Numbered from the stretch's first letter, positions 1 to 24,200 are shown. The stretch: 64,000 nt of DNA from Ascaris suum (GCA_013433145.1 CM024174.1:7782336-7846335), one strand, 5' to 3'. A program made the numbers and translations. The notes: generated by a model not told the origin, from the sequence alone.

Positions 1-10198
<10,198 letters not shown>

Positions 10199-10889
10199 TC
10201 GTTTTGTGACGTTTCTTGTTACTACATTTACACCGTGAGTGAGAGCCACATTCAGCTAATACGATGATATCTTAGAAACAATCCAGAATATATCCACACC
10301 GCTTTATTATAAAAGGGGGAGAAGGAGGAGGGGAGAAGGATGGGAGGACACTGAGACCACGAATGGTCGCATTTGAAGCACATCCAAGTTGAAGGTTGTC
10401 ACTGTCACGATCACAAGGCCAGACGGAAAACGGCAAGCTGCATTTGAATGTAGCAAGTGAAGATAAATCAACCACTGCTCTTGCATGTGATTCTAGGCAC
10501 TCCATATTGAAGACATAAAAATGTTGTTACCATCTTATAAGTGTGCAGTGAGAAGACACCTAGCGCGTATTCAGTTGCCTCCCTTATGCGAATTACGCTA
10601 ACAAGCAGGAGCTGTGACCGTGTCCAAAGGGCCACTACACTCTGAACAAGTACCAAACCAGTTCAACGTAGACTGTGATTACCTTTCTGTCCAAAGCGTT
10701 CTCACAGAAGACGTTCACATTTTAAGAATTTAAACACAAGAGCAATTCGTTCGTAAAATATAGGAAGAGAACCGTGGAATCGAGGAGGATTGTACATTGA
10801 AAGGGCGGAAAAAGTGCGGTAGGCGAGTGAGCATGCACGCGCCAGTGAGTTGTGCTTGTCGATCAGAAAGTTTCAGAAGCTCTCAGCAA
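10199..10889. other. Intergenic, nothing supported
   Basis: Sequence after the ENT stop. A last short ENT exon may lie here or further on, but none was recognised. It contains a purine-rich stretch (10316-10345) and no open frame with splice signals. Confidence 0.5.
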
Positions 10890-11920
10890 ACAGCAAACCA
10901 CACGCAAACAAATGCATTAAGCGCGGAAACCCATATTGGCAGAGAGCGCATGCACAAACACTCTCGCACGTACAAATCGATGCCCACCAGTACATACTAT
11001 AGCACGCACACTATCGCAGATACTTGCGCCTAATTGGCACAGCACATACACCGGTACGCACAAAGGTACATGCGAACACGCGAGCACAGATGGACGCACG
11101 TATGCACAAAAGCACAGGTACATACGCACATATACACGCACGGCATTCAAATGCAAGCTTATGTGCATGCAGAGCCTCGCGCACACAAACGAACAAGTAG
11201 GCACATGCAAGCATATGCACACTCATATGCCCAACTACGTGCACGAAAATGGACACGTAAACAGACACATGCACTAACACCTAACACCTGAACACAAGGC
11301 ATATAGAAGCACAGGCACGCAGACATATACGCTCATACTTACACACAGACAAAGATATACATATGCGCACAGGCTGGCGCACCAACACGTACCAGACACT
11401 CGAACAAACACACGCATGCGCAGACATTTCCACATAGGTACGCTTCTGCATACTCGCACGTACACGCGTGCAAACGCTTGTTTATTTACATACGGAGGTC
11501 TCAAAATTCTTGCAACTATACACCACAGCACAGACTGGCACACGTCACTCTTCACACTGACATATCTATCGGCACGCAAACTAATAGATGCAGGACGGAG
11601 AAGAGCATAAGTGCAGACAAGCGTGCACAGGTGCAAACGCATTCTTGCACGCACACGCCCACGCCTGTATACTGCACACATGGATACGCGCATACATTGA
11701 CAAATATGTACACATGCAGTTGGCGCGCTCCTCGCTTACTAGCAAAAGTTCACACGCGGGGCGAGAAATAAACACGTCACCATCCACAGGCACTATAGCA
11801 AACACCCGCACTTGTACACTCCTGCTTACTGGCGCGAAGTCATGCACATACAAGCACGCACACACACACATACAGGCATACATAAACGGAAAACAAATGC
11901 GCATACACAAATATCCATGC
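10890..11920. repeat. CA/CG-rich alternating purine-pyrimidine block, about 1 kb
   Basis: A degenerate run of GCACAC, CATACA, CACGCA and similar units with few stops in several frames of both strands, giving overlapping low-complexity His/Thr- or Cys/Val-rich ORFs. The simultaneous openness on both strands comes from composition, so it is not called coding. Alternating purine-pyrimidine DNA of this type can adopt Z-form. Confidence 0.8.
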
Positions 11921-14900
11921 ATGCATAGAGATATTTGTAACGAGAGACTGAAGGTGTATTGCTCAACTCTATCTTGATTGTCTTTTTCAACGTATCGAAC
12001 AATATGTCTAAAACTGTGCAATAGCCAGCATCCAAGAGGCATCACCCCGTTTTGTAATTCGATGCGGCAAATAATTTATTCATTCAAAATGCTCCATTCA
12101 GGACAAAAGTACAAGCCGAGCAAAGTCCTATATTGGCTTTGATTAAATACAAGATCCAAACGGAATTTATGCCAAGACATTTGCCAAATCAGGCTGCGAT
12201 CGGGCGTGCTCATGCAGTTCTGTTGACAAACGAGCGTTTATCACATCAACGCTAGTAATTCTCGCTCCTTAGACAGCAGTTTTTGTTTCCTCCATCTCAT
12301 ATGCCGAGGAATGATCGCTTCGGTTTGCTTATTGTTCTGGATCTTCTCTTCAGTGAAAACATTGTTTATACCACTGCTTTTTTGAAGGTCAAGAACTCCT
12401 CTTTACATCGCATTCTGCAGTGACTCATAGGAACGTGAGGAGATGGGAACGGTGACGGGTAATGGTGGAAGATGAAATGTTTGAGAAAGTTGTTCAAGCA
12501 TCTTCCGTCCTAAGTGTTTTTTAGGTTTATGCACTGGAATTGGCTTCACATATTTAGAGGCATATGTAATGGAAAATGTAGGACCGCTAAAGCCGTTACA
12601 ACTTGGCGATGCCACCGGCGATATGTGGTAAGTGTACTTGCAACATGATGCCTCAAGCTGTCAGAACAACCATACATAGAGCGGACTGCATTTCTAGTGC
12701 GCTGTGAAGCTCGTTATGTTGCACACACTGATACGGAAAATTTATTAAATGCATGCGTTCATCTGCATGAGGCTCTCTTAATCTGATCTTGTGTTTCCTA
12801 TCCAGTAGGTACGAACTCATTCTGAATACGCGCTTATGACACAGCGGCAGGGGGAGAAGGTGGACCACACAATTAAAGTAGATTGCTACCAGACTTTGTG
12901 CTGCGAGGGCGAGCGATGAATAGTCGTGATTTCCATGTGGTAAACAGTTATCAAAGAAGCAATGTATTTGTTGTCCGTGTTTTGAAGGATGTGCAGGTCC
13001 TCTTTCAAACATCGTCGTTACCACTATTAAACTGGCAGTTTCCAAGGAGCCGCCAGAATGTTAATCGCTAGAATATGAAAAAATATGGGTGTGTGTCCGT
13101 TGTGGGTAAGTACTTGTATGATCACTGCCACAGCTGATCTAGAGGTAAACCCCACGTCAGTTCGATAATCAGGGTCTCGGCAGTAGTGGCTGACTGAATT
13201 TAACACTTTCGTTGCCGTGCCCTCTCAGGTGAATTGTGATAAACGTCGGAGACTCCAGAGATGCGCGCAACTGAATAGGACTGGTTGCTTTGGCACCGGC
13301 TTTGATGTCCTTTGAACACTTCTTTCGCTGTCGTCACGTTCTTTGTGTCGCGTCTTGGAAGAGTGTATCGTTTTCAGCGCTGCTTTCAACAAGACCGCGT
13401 GAAGGAAGAATTCACGCTACTACTGCAAAATATTAAACTGCGGGTTCGTCGCGATATTTCCTTCATCAGTTTCTTCTGCTGTTTGTTTGTTGACCCGCTT
13501 TTGCGTGACGAATGATTCGCCTATTCTGAGCTCTTTGTTGTTAATCGTGCACTATTATTTCTTCGTCATGGCGGTTGCTCTTTTTGATAGCAGAAATATA
13601 TGAAAACATCTGGCGTCTTCCTCATCCTGTGCAAGTGTTAGGAGAGTACTATCACAAATACAATTTATCGCATCGCAGTGGAAGAGAAAACCTGGCATGA
13701 CAGGAGCAGATTTCGTTTTATTTTTCTTCTCAATTGTTCCTCGTTGCATTATAAATGAAGCAGTCTCGACAAAGACAAACATTGCAGGTCATTGTCTTTG
13801 CTTTAATCGACTGGAATCCGTTCGTTTTTCGGCAACGTCTGCGATAAGACTAAAGCTATAGTGGCGTGGCTTATACTCTCTCAAACCACGAACTGACCAG
13901 CCGTTGCACCACGTCCCCCTTACACTAGTGCAATGACTGCATCTTAAGGCAAGAACGAGGGCATTCCAAAAATTGCACATCGAAGACCTTCAAAAGTGTG
14001 ACGCTGACGCTTGTAGTGTTGATATGTGCTTCATTTCGGCGCCACGCCTCTTAGGCGCTTCTGTCAGGCACAGACGTCTTGTGCAAAATCTGGTCATTGG
14101 CATCGCACAATGGTTCAGCTAGAAGTGATTGTGCTTCTGGAAGCCGCTGGACCACATTAAATGTAATATGTTAGGTGCTTATATGGAATACGAAGTCGAA
14201 ATGAGATCCAACAATGGTTAAAGTGAGAACTGATTGCTAGTCATATTTGTGTTAATCGCATGCTGATGCCAGATGTACCCTTACTGTCACCAGCTGCAGC
14301 TACACCCAGTTGTGTCGGCACTTTATCAGCACACCAACTGCTGCGAGTGCTTCGCGCTTTCTCACAGCTGCAGGTAAACTACAGCTGCTTCCATCATTGC
14401 TTACTAGTGTCCAAGTGTACTTACTAATGTTCTTACTCCTACTTGTGTTTGCGAACACCACCTGCTAGTGACATCAGTGTGGTCAACCTGGTTGGTCCTA
14501 AGTGATATGACGGCCACCATGACACTATAAATGTCAGTAGCCTGATCATAATGTATTATGGCGCATGCCCACTCCACCACGCGGTGATGACGCGTTGCTG
14601 ACTGGTGAGACATGGCTCTATATCATCACGTACTACGTAGTCGTCGAACGGAATTTTTGCTTATATGAAAACAATTACGATAGACTTGGCTAATCGAAAC
14701 AGATTGAAGTAGCGTGACCCTCGAGCAAGCCAAGTCGCTCCCACTAAAGCCAAGCATCCATCCACGAAGCAATAAGATCCTTTCACTGATGGCATCCTCC
14801 CATCGCATACTAATTCATACTATGTAGTCGCACCGAATTCACGCTACGAGCAGCCACTTTCATTCATTTCTTTTCACAAAAAAGTGGACAGAGGCAACAG

Positions 14901-16149
14901 TTCAGTTGAGTTCATGCATCCAGAGAATGAACTTATAGGATGCTTTGCAATTATTGCAGAATGTGCTGTCTGCAAATAGAATATGCATTCCCAGGCAATG
15001 TATTTGTAACATTCGGATTATTGGTTGTAAAGTCCGAGCGACTTCCCAAAGGAGTTGACAGGGAAGTAAAGTTCGAAAGAAAATCTGTACCCTAGATCAG
15101 TTATTTTATCAAACTTAGTCCAACTGCTTCTAAGTCAGCAAACCTGAAGGGGCAGGTCCTACGCTAGCTACCACCAACTCTAGAAAACGTGAACATTCAT
15201 AGAGTCCTTCAGGTATTTTCACACTCGATCTTCCCACAGTCATCAACCTCTGAAGACGGAAATACCGCTGCTTCTTGAGGGAGTTGAAAAGAACATTCGC
15301 TAAGAACATCATTGTACCAGCGATCACGCTCGAAGCAGTTTCGTGGAAACATTGCGATGGAAATGTGTTCCAAATTTGCTAAAACGGACAAGAACGAATT
15401 CACCTCAGATGACCCGACCGATGTGACAAACAACAAGTGCGAATTCACCACGTTGTCGAAATGAACCGCAACACAACGACGACTTCCAGCAGTTCCATCT
15501 TCCAGCTTTGCGAAATTATCCGCAAGTCCCTCTAACCCTCAAATGCGTGTTTATTTTTTCAGCAGGCCAAATGATCCGGAAACCACTCCCCTTCCGCAGT
15601 GTATGTGAAAAAGTGATATGAATGAGGTGAGACCTATTCGTATGTCGTAAGCCAGAACTGCATGCGCTTCATGCACTAAGTCCCATCTTTCCATCTTTGG
15701 GTTTGATTGCCTCTGTGCTGCTCAGATCAATACAAATCATTTAAATGGAAATGTTCCATGCAGTGAAATTATGCATGATTGCATCCAGCATCCCAGCGCT
15801 CGCGCTCGCTTTGAGAGACCGGCAGAGGGAAAAGAACACTTTGTGTTCTCGATATGATTTAGTACATTTGAGAGTTGTTCAATGCAGCTGACGGTCTCGT
15901 TACTGTTGGTCAAAGTGAACGAAGAATCCGAAATTTTATAAATTACTGGATACATGTATCATACTCCAGAATGGTCCCATGCTCTAAAGGCAGGTAAGCT
16001 GTACTTATGGAGTGAAGCATCTCGAAATATTAGAACTGTCAAAAATAACGCCACACTACAACAGCATATTCACACCACTTATTCGCTTTTCATCACTTTC
16101 AACATGAACATGCTTATTCGATGGCGCTGAAGAGTGTTTCCGCAACTCG
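11921..16149. other. Intergenic, no confident gene
   Basis: Only short ORFs are present. Minus-strand frames at 15130-15327 and 15209-15451 have protein-like composition (for example SVGSSEVNSFLSVLANLEHI) but overlap each other and lack a clear splice pair. The second copy of the dispersed repeat is at 12849-12880. Confidence 0.45.
12849..12880. repeat. Dispersed repeat, copy 2
   Basis: 28 of 32 bases identical to 8013-8044, same strand. Confidence 0.55.
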
Positions 16150-17450
16150 TCGACTTCAGCATTTCCATAATTAATTTATTTTGTTGTTATAGTTATAGTT
16201 ACGTTTATATATTGCACACATGCAATTCCACAAACTTTTATTTATTTTGATGCATTGACATGGGAGATCTCAGTTTTACTGACCTCCAGTGTCATTTTCT
16301 TGAGTTGATGCCTGCGATATTTAGCACATTGTATATGAATATTGATCTACACAGGTCAATGTTTTGGTGGTGCTGACCTCAACACAGATGGTTCCGTCTA
16401 TCGATAATACGTGATTATTGGTATTTTACGTTTACGTTGCACAATCGCACGATTGGAGTACGAAAAGTTTTTGTTTTATTTCGATATTCCTTTATAGTTT
16501 TGAATGTTTTCCCAAGTACATTTGGACAAACTTAAGTGGTTAAGACTGTCTGCACTTCTAAATCCTCAGCTGCAGGATTCTCCTCCTTTATTAAAGCTTT
16601 CAGTTTGTAATCCCTTACTTGGGTAATTACGTACATCGTCTTCTACTGTTCTCCGTTTATTACATCTCGTGTTTTCAACCCAAAAAAATTTCTGTTAGAA
16701 ACTTTCTGATACGTTTCCTTCAGTACATATATTTGGCACCACATTTCATATTGACTTTGAAAAATAAACGTACTTCGATTATTTCAAAACTTATTAAATT
16801 ACTGACACATAACACTATAAGCTTCTACAGTAGTCTTGCTTTATTCACTAGGTAAATGTGTATATATGTAAAGTTTGTTTAGCGGCGATTATACTAGCTG
16901 AGATATTATCTAATACTTTCCACGCGTTTTTATTTACTACGCAATTATATTCTATTTATGTAGATCTTATTTGTGATTTAGAATAAACCTTTCTGAAGTA
17001 TAAAAATGGAAAATGTCAATAAAAGAGGACCTAATTCAAACTCTCAAACAGCGGTTGTGGAAAAAAGAAGGAAAACGGATAGCAGTGACGAGGCAGGCCC
17101 CGTATTCAAAGATTTTCTTGTTCATTATACAATCATAAGAAACATTTTATCCACATACTTGTATGTTAATTCCTCTTCCTCTCTTTATCCTGTTCACAAC
17201 ACAGCTTATAATGTCTATCTTATCTTCCTCTATAAACAGGGTTATGCGTTTCGTTGTGACGATGGCCCGCGCATAACTCAGGTGCACACATCAACGGATA
17301 AGGGCCAAAACGTGGTCACCTTTTATTCGCATATCTACTTCATCAGTGCCTTAAACCTATGTTGTCAACATTTCGTCTTCTAATATCGGCCTATTAATGC
17401 TATCTTTACAATTTAGGCTTTTTATATCATCATCTCTCTCTATGCAAACA
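16150..17450. other. AT-rich patch
   Basis: Visibly richer in A and T than its surroundings, with many TTTAT/ATAAT runs. It contains the small ORF at 17006. It may be a promoter region or an old insertion; no terminal repeats were found. Confidence 0.5.
17006..17383 (+). CDS. Hypothetical ORF with nuclear-signal-like N-terminus
   Basis: The ATG at 17006 opens MENVNKRGPNSNSQ and reaches VEKRRKTDSSDEAG, a charged, disordered, nuclear-localisation-like start. A second protein-like block, GYAFRCDDGPRITQ, follows an AAACAG acceptor-like site at 17239 and ends at a CAG|GTGCAC donor-like site, so the real structure is probably spliced. I do not recognise the family. The AT-rich context makes chance openness possible. 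Confidence 0.3.
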   Translation: MENVNKRGPNSNSQTAVVEKRRKTDSSDEAGPVFKDFLVHYTIIRNILSTYLYVNSSSSLYPVHNTAYNVYLIFLYKQGYAFRCDDGPRITQVHTSTDKGQNVVTFYSHIYFISALNLCCQHFVF

Positions 17451-17567
17451 TAAAGAAACATTCATCAATAAACGAAGCGAGGAAAGAAAGAGAATGAGCG
17501 AGTGTCATCAGTGAAGACAATAACAAGAACTCGTCGCCATTACTGACAAGCACTGACGACGAAACAG

Positions 17568-17774
17568 AATCGCATAACGGCAGTTGCCCTGCTCATCCTT
17601 CAGTTAGAGAGAGACGGTGGAAACTTCAGCATTGCTAAAGTGATGCCAACATCCGAAAGCCCCGAACGAGGTGAAGCAATTAAAACGTTGCAAAAAATTC
17701 AAAGAAAATTTGCTGCAGCTGCGAAATTTTTTAGCGCACAGTCCCATGAAAACAACTACATCATGATGCTTTGA
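17568..17774 (+). CDS. Hypothetical exon, helical protein
   Basis: After an AAACAG acceptor the frame gives 68 codons to a TGA, including LQLERDGGNFSIAK and EAIKTLQKIQRKFAAAAKFF, which looks like an amphipathic helix. The upstream frame SPLLTSTDDETESHNG in another phase also looks coding. This may belong to the same unrecognised plus-strand gene as 20695-21224. Confidence 0.3.
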   Translation, partial: NRITAVALLILQLERDGGNFSIAKVMPTSESPERGEAIKTLQKIQRKFAAAAKFFSAQSHENNYIMML

Positions 17775-20324
17775 AAACTAGTAAGCGACGGAGATGCATT
17801 CACGTGAAAGACGAGCATAACAGAAAGGTGTTATCAATGTTTTTATGGGATCCCCTTCTGCCAGTTTCTCAGCACTTGTGACTCACAGTAGTCGCAGGAA
17901 CCAGCACACGCACTGTTGGAAAAGGCTTGGATTGATGAATCCGAAACGAAGCGAGGAATGTGTATACTCAGAATCAACAATAAATAGTAAGATTGAAGCA
18001 AATTCAGAAGCTTCGAGGGAGTTATTTCCACAGTGTTATTCCATAACGTCTTCAAAGATTACAGAGAGAAACTCTGGATACTTTCACACTCTGAAGGGCG
18101 GAAAATGTAACACCTCATGATCGTCCAGACGTTGGAAAAAAAACGCGAACTATTCGATGCGAGAAATCCTAGCACGATTTTGCGCACGATGCCTCTGTAC
18201 TGTATTGGTTTTTATTGCAGATATCTCCGTCATCTGCTTTAAGTTCATCCCTCAATGCTAGCGCCGTCTGCCTACTGTAGATCCCACGGTAGTTCCTTCT
18301 GAAAGAGTGGGGTTATCCGCCAGTCATGAGTGACACAGCAATTGTCCAATGGTCATGAGCGACAGAGCAACTGTCACTGGTGATAATCGACTCAAGATGC
18401 TGAACTTGTTCGACATGCATAAAGCGGTCGAAGTGGAGACTGCGATGAGGATAGAACTGCAAAGTTGAATAAAATATGCCAAACCATGCTGGAACAATTA
18501 GAATGTGAACCTGTGACTGTCACATCGTCGTCCTAGACGGAGTTGCCGAATATATTTTACAGTGGACAGACCCTCCCCCCTCCCACGATCCCATGAGAGA
18601 AACAATTTAAAAGTTCCGACATTCGCCCGAAACCGCTACATAGTGCGCGCTCGTAGACTGGCCTTCCCCTCTCCCCGTGAACTTCTGCTGCTCTGGCCTT
18701 TTTTCGAGGATCAGACGAACACGTACCGCTCCTCCTTCATCATTGCCTTTAATGAAACAGTCAAGCATTTGATCAATCAGCCACTGCCGAAGACGAAGAA
18801 TTGCAATGATTGCACTCTACGAGAGTAGGAGCGGCAAATATCAAGTCTTGGTTAGGGAGGCTCTGGAGACCCCCAAATCTGGTTATTTTTGCCACCGAGG
18901 TCTCCTCTATCAAAACACCAAAGGACCGAAATTCATATACATCAGTTGGCCTTGCAAAAGTTTTTTGAGAACAAAAGTTGAGTCATAATCCACTGGTGGG
19001 AAATTTTCTATGACATCGGGATAGCGGCAAAGCTAGGCAGACACAATGTGCCCGAAAATCATATGGAAAATTTTATCAGCATATACGTATGAAAGTAGTC
19101 ACTAACTTCGAGTTAATGCATCGGAATTCCGAACATGTAAGCAACGATACGGCATATATGAGACTATTTTCTGTTACAGGCTTGTGATTGCCATCAGAAT
19201 CGTTGCTTTCCCGACATTGCTTTTCTTTATAGGAATTCCTGGCCAAAAATCGTTAAAAAGTATCTTCAAGCTCGCCTGATTCAGTTGGCGACTGAAGCAT
19301 TGTGCAAGCAAGGTTCAATCAATAGGTCAATTTCGGCACAGAAATGAATAAAACAAGTCGCAATCTCAATGTCAGTGATGAAATGAGAAGAGACGAAGAA
19401 AGCAAGAGTACTCTCAGTATTTCATTGGCGAAATCGAAACCACTTTAAATAGATCTGTTAGGAAGTAAAATAATTCTGGCTGAAACGTCCCATAGAATAG
19501 GCGGCGCTTCGACGCGAAAGTGCAGAACACGGAGTGGAGTGGTTTTAGGTCCTTTAAAACGTCGTGCCTCAATTCAATGGTTTTATGTGCACGTTAAATG
19601 GAATGCCACTGAAGAGGATAAAGTAGATTAGGGAAACAGCAATCCACATTTCCTCTCATCCCCAATAAACTGGTCTCTGTTCCTGGAGCGCAATGAACTG
19701 CCTACCTCTAAAGTTACTACTAATCTTTCCAAAATAGCGCCAAATGCTAACGAACAATAAGGTAGTCGAAAAAGAACGTCAGATCTGTTCATCCGATGTG
19801 CGTGCTTGGTAACTTCAATTCTAGTGCACTGTCAATTAAGCGTTTTTTGTTGGCCTCCCCATCCCTTCATCTCCATGGGCGGTGCACCAATACTTTTATA
19901 TATTGCAATATGTTCTACTCCAGGGTTCCTGCCTGCGAGTATAGCCTCAAATTCAAAAACCATACGCGCGGAGCAGTCTCACTTTTATATGACAATGCCG
20001 TTCAGATATCGTGACGAAAAGCAGGAAGCTTCTGCATCCGAAGTAAATGAAAATGCAGCAGAGAGTGTGCCTAGATATAACCAAATTGCAGCTTCGAGCC
20101 CTGATGCGAGTGTCAACATTACGAAACAGCAAAAAAACAGTATAAGGCACTGCTAAGTGTGACATCGCAGCTCCTATTCTTATGATGTTCTGTGCTCGGC
20201 AGGTCAGCGATTAAGATGTTCACTGATAGTTCTTCACCATCACAACTGAACTGGAAGACCGCTCGAAACGCCCATCACTACTTCCTTTCCTCTGCTTTAT
20301 CCCCCCTCTCCCTCCTGCACTTCT

Positions 20325-20340
20325 CCCCCCCCCCCCCCCC
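20325..20340. repeat. Poly-C tract (C16)
   Basis: Sixteen consecutive C within a CT-rich stretch. Confidence 0.95.
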
Positions 20341-20694
20341 AAAGATGTCCATCCAATTAAGTACTCTGTCGTTTGGTGTCTTCATATAATACTGCAATAA
20401 AGATCGCAGCGCTTCAAAATTGGTGGAAGCTGAGGGCCATTATGCCGCACAGTTTGCTAAACTCCGCTTCAAACAGCTGCGCCTCATAACTCCCTAATTC
20501 GAGAATAGAAAAGTTGCCGCATATTCAAAATTTCCGTGCTAGTGCATTTGCAGATGTGTTGAGCCAATTTCTGTTAGCTTTAGCTGAATGCTTCTCCAAT
20601 GTCTGTGCTAGAGTTTTAGTGTACTTACACTGCCCTGATACCCTTTTTCCTCATATGCATTTCCACTTCTTCTCGCGTCCCGCAGTTTCCGCAG

Positions 20695-21224
20695 TTGGTT
20701 GCGAAAGCATCGCAATTGGTTGCGAAGGGAAAGCCAGCTTCAGCACCAAATGCGAGAACTGATCGTTGCACTCCTCACACTGCAGCCTCAGGTGAGATAC
20801 TCGCAAGTTTTACAAAGTTACGCAATAAAGTGAGCACACCAACCGCGGCCATTATCACTGCGTCTCTGCGACCAAAGGTTTGTGCATTTGCGCTGCAGCC
20901 TATATTCATAATGCGGGCTCCAACACCACAATCGTCGCAGATTCTTTTTATCTGCCTTCGCCTTCATATAAGAACACGCTAACCACAATCAATGGCAACA
21001 TAATTGAGTATCAAGCACCAGAACGGCCAGTGATATGCTTAAAGCGGAAAAGAAAACGAGCACTCGAGCTGGCGAGGAAAATCAAGAAACAGATGATGAC
21101 GTGCATTGCAAGAAGCAGAGCAACAACCCAGTTTGCGGCCAGTAGGCAACTCAACAACACCAACATTGGATCACCACCTCTATTGTTTCCCACACCACGC
21201 CTTTATATTTCTGCACAAATGTAA
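20695..21224 (+). CDS. Unrecognised gene, last two exons (basic, low-complexity C-terminus)
   Basis: Exon 20695-20791 (acceptor TTTCCGCAG, donor TCAG|GTGAGA) ends in phase 1. Exon 20899-21224 (acceptor GCGCTGCAG) starts with the two bases needed and runs open to TAA. The joined reading gives LVAKASQLVAKGKPASAPN, HTAASAYIHNAGSNTTIVAD, PSYKNTLTTINGNIIEYQAP and the basic run CLKRKRKRALELARKIKKQM. The 107-bp intron and matched phase support a real gene. The frame at 19998-20155 (ASEVNENAAESVPRYNQIAA) may be an earlier exon, but its phase was not reconciled. The composition suggests a disordered nuclear protein; no domain is recognised. Confidence 0.4.
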
Positions 21225-24200
21225 TATGCAGATACACAAAACACCAGAATTTTGTACATTCACCCAATTATGCATAACACTGATAAGTGCCGTTTGCGCA
21301 TACCTAGTCTTCTTCCATCATTTCTGCAAGTGGCAGTATTTTGGTCGAATGATTCCGGCATTGAAGCAATTATCTCGGCAATGGGAACTGTATTGACTGG
21401 GCATGCGTCCATTTAAAGAAAGCATGGCCACCATTTTCTTCTTCTACAAAGATAGTTATGGAATATGTGGCCTGCTTTTCGACTGCACTGAAATCTTTTA
21501 CAGGGCTTAAAAAAGCACAGAATTAATGACAGGTTCAGAGCAGCATCCTGTAGAAGTATCCAGAAAACCGAGGATGCCGCACTGGTTCCTAGCGTGTATC
21601 AGTGATCGCTCTGGTCTCGCTGGAGATGCTCTGAACTAGTTTCTAAACGCTGATGGCGTTGAATTTCTTGCTCACGATGTTTTTCCTCAAGTGATGATGA
21701 CACGTGCAGTCCAGTAATGACATGATCTGTCGAAGGTACTCACAGCCCCGAATGAACCTCTCCTAATAATTGTTGTGACAAGACCTCAAAGAGTCGCTCA
21801 TTATTAATAATGACATGGTTGAAACTGTTGTTCGAGCTGGTTACCTCGATATTTGTCAGAGCTCTAAATCAGCCCTTGGCGTTTATATGGAAAAGTGCTG
21901 ATTTAAGAGCCACATAATTTTCTCACAACGAAATCACCTCTTCAAAGTATACGCTTGACTCATAGCCACCTATGCTACAGTACTGCTCCATTCCAATTCC
22001 ATCCAGCGCCGGCGGTGTCCAGCTTGCCGGAGCAGACAACAACGATCGACCGAAATGATACTCGATAAGAAAATTGTCGGTTCCTTCCAACACAAAAATC
22101 CAACAAACTTGCGGAAGTATTTCCACAGATCCAAGCATTCCACAGAAAAAATCAGTAAAACCCAAGCATACCCTTCAGGCGGTTGACATGAATGGCGGGG
22201 ATCGACGCCGTTTCTCTGCGATCGGTTTGACGACCAAACTGATAAATGAGCAAAGCCCATGAGCTGCCCAGTTTACCTTAACAAACGTAAAATGTTTTAG
22301 CTGCAACTCGACTCTCGACACTCCCAAAAAAATAGCATTTCTTCCATGTATACGGAACGAATGAGTGCAGATGAAAGTCTACATGAAAATAGAAGGTGAA
22401 CTGCATTCATCTTATTGCTTCATAAATAGGGATATTAGAAATGTAATTTGTAGAGGAGCTATGTTCTTCGTGCATATTTCCCGAATGACAGCACTCGAAC
22501 AGCAGTGAAATATTCGAGAAATGTGGCAGTTTGAAAAGAACAAACTGTATTCGAAGCCAGCCGACAGAGAAATGCAACTGCGCCTCCTCGTTCCTCGTCT
22601 TCAGCTTTCACTTGCGCGTCGGGAGATTTCAGAACATCGTAACACCGAAGAGCAAAAATAAACGCGCACTGGGCCGCTTCAGCCAAGCAACATTGAGCGA
22701 GTGTAGCTGCCACTGAGAATCGAACACTCTCGCTTTGAAAAAAGCCACGTGCCCCTCAAAAACGTTTATAAATCCGCTCCTTTTCCTGAAGTTGTCTGCT
22801 GTATCAATACGCGTCCCAGTCCCACATTTTATCTTGAAATACTCGGTGAAAAAGCACGACCGTTTGTTTCTGATGATGGGCAGTAGTTCTCGAATTCAAC
22901 GCATAAACCTTTAAAAAGTTGATTGGAAGGTAACCGGGAATGAGCTGGAATATGTTTGAGGTCGGCGAACCAAGCTGAGCTTCCTGGAATCAATAGGAAT
23001 CAAGAGTCCCAGAAGCTGTTAGCACAGGAATTGAAAAAGTCAACATTTGAGAAGAGGAGTGAAGTGAGCAGAAAACTTCTTAGGGTGAGGAATGAAAGCC
23101 AAAACCGGCCTAAATACAGGTGAAATTAAATGAAAACTTTTTATAAATGGTCAGAAATAACCAAGCGAGCGCAATATTCTCGCAATGAGAAGTTTTTTCT
23201 CAGAAGACAACGTTGCGGAGAATGTTGTGGCTAGTTTCGAACATGGATGACTTCAAAAACTTCCACATCAGGTCCGACAACAAGAGTCGGCAAAAGTTGG
23301 CAAAAGGAGTTAACAGGAAACATTTAGGACGCTACCGACTTAAGTCCAACTACAGAAAGCTACATAGGATGCACCTTTAGCCATTCTCACTAGAAAGAGC
23401 CATCAAGTATGCCACTGGTGGTCGCCGCTTCTGCCAGCCAAATGTGGCCGACACAGATAGGGGGGTACGGTAGGGAGAAAATGAGGGTGCGAGTGGTTAT
23501 TGTGCATGTTCCCATGCGCGGGAGATATACGAACACTAATGCAGAGATAGAAATTTCGACGTGACGCATGTTACATGCGACGTAACAGGACAGCCTCTCT
23601 TAGCGCTGTATTCGATGATGGAAGAGATGTTGGATGGATATGAGTTTGGCAGCTAAGCGTACGGTTTATGGAGGTGGCGCTTCTTTTGTGACGATGCCCT
23701 AGAAAACTCGTTTCCTGCTGTATTGCAATTGAGGTACTGAGAAGACTACAAAGGCATAGTCACCTGCAAATTCCCTTCCCAAGTTTGGGGCGCGATCGCG
23801 ACGGACAGTTCTCGTTTCAGCGGCAGATTTGGTGCGGTGGGCGTGATGCTGATGGACCTTTTCGGAAATACGTGGTTCAAAAAATGTTCGACGTTGCTAT
23901 AGATGTAGTTCACGCAGACGTGAAGGTAGACTTGAGTGGTATGACCGGCCGGCGCTGTCAATAATGCCTGTAGCATTCATCTGCAGAAGCGTGGCCTTGG
24001 CAAGAGGATCCTTCAAAAATTGAAACTTGTGAGGTTTTGTCCTATTTTTGCTGATCGCTAAAATATTGCCTAGTTTTCAAAGGTGATTGATCGTTCCCTC
24101 AAGCAAACATTTGCATTCTCAGTGAAACAGCATTTATCACTCGGAGAACTCGTGAATGCTGTTGCACGCGAGAGTAGCATGAGAAGGGGTCCAGGGAGGA

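Noticed and set aside
10797..12045. Overlapping ORFs of 80-154 codons on both strands
   Set aside because: Openness comes from the CA/CG-rich repeat composition; all frames have low-complexity residues and none has a splice or family signal.
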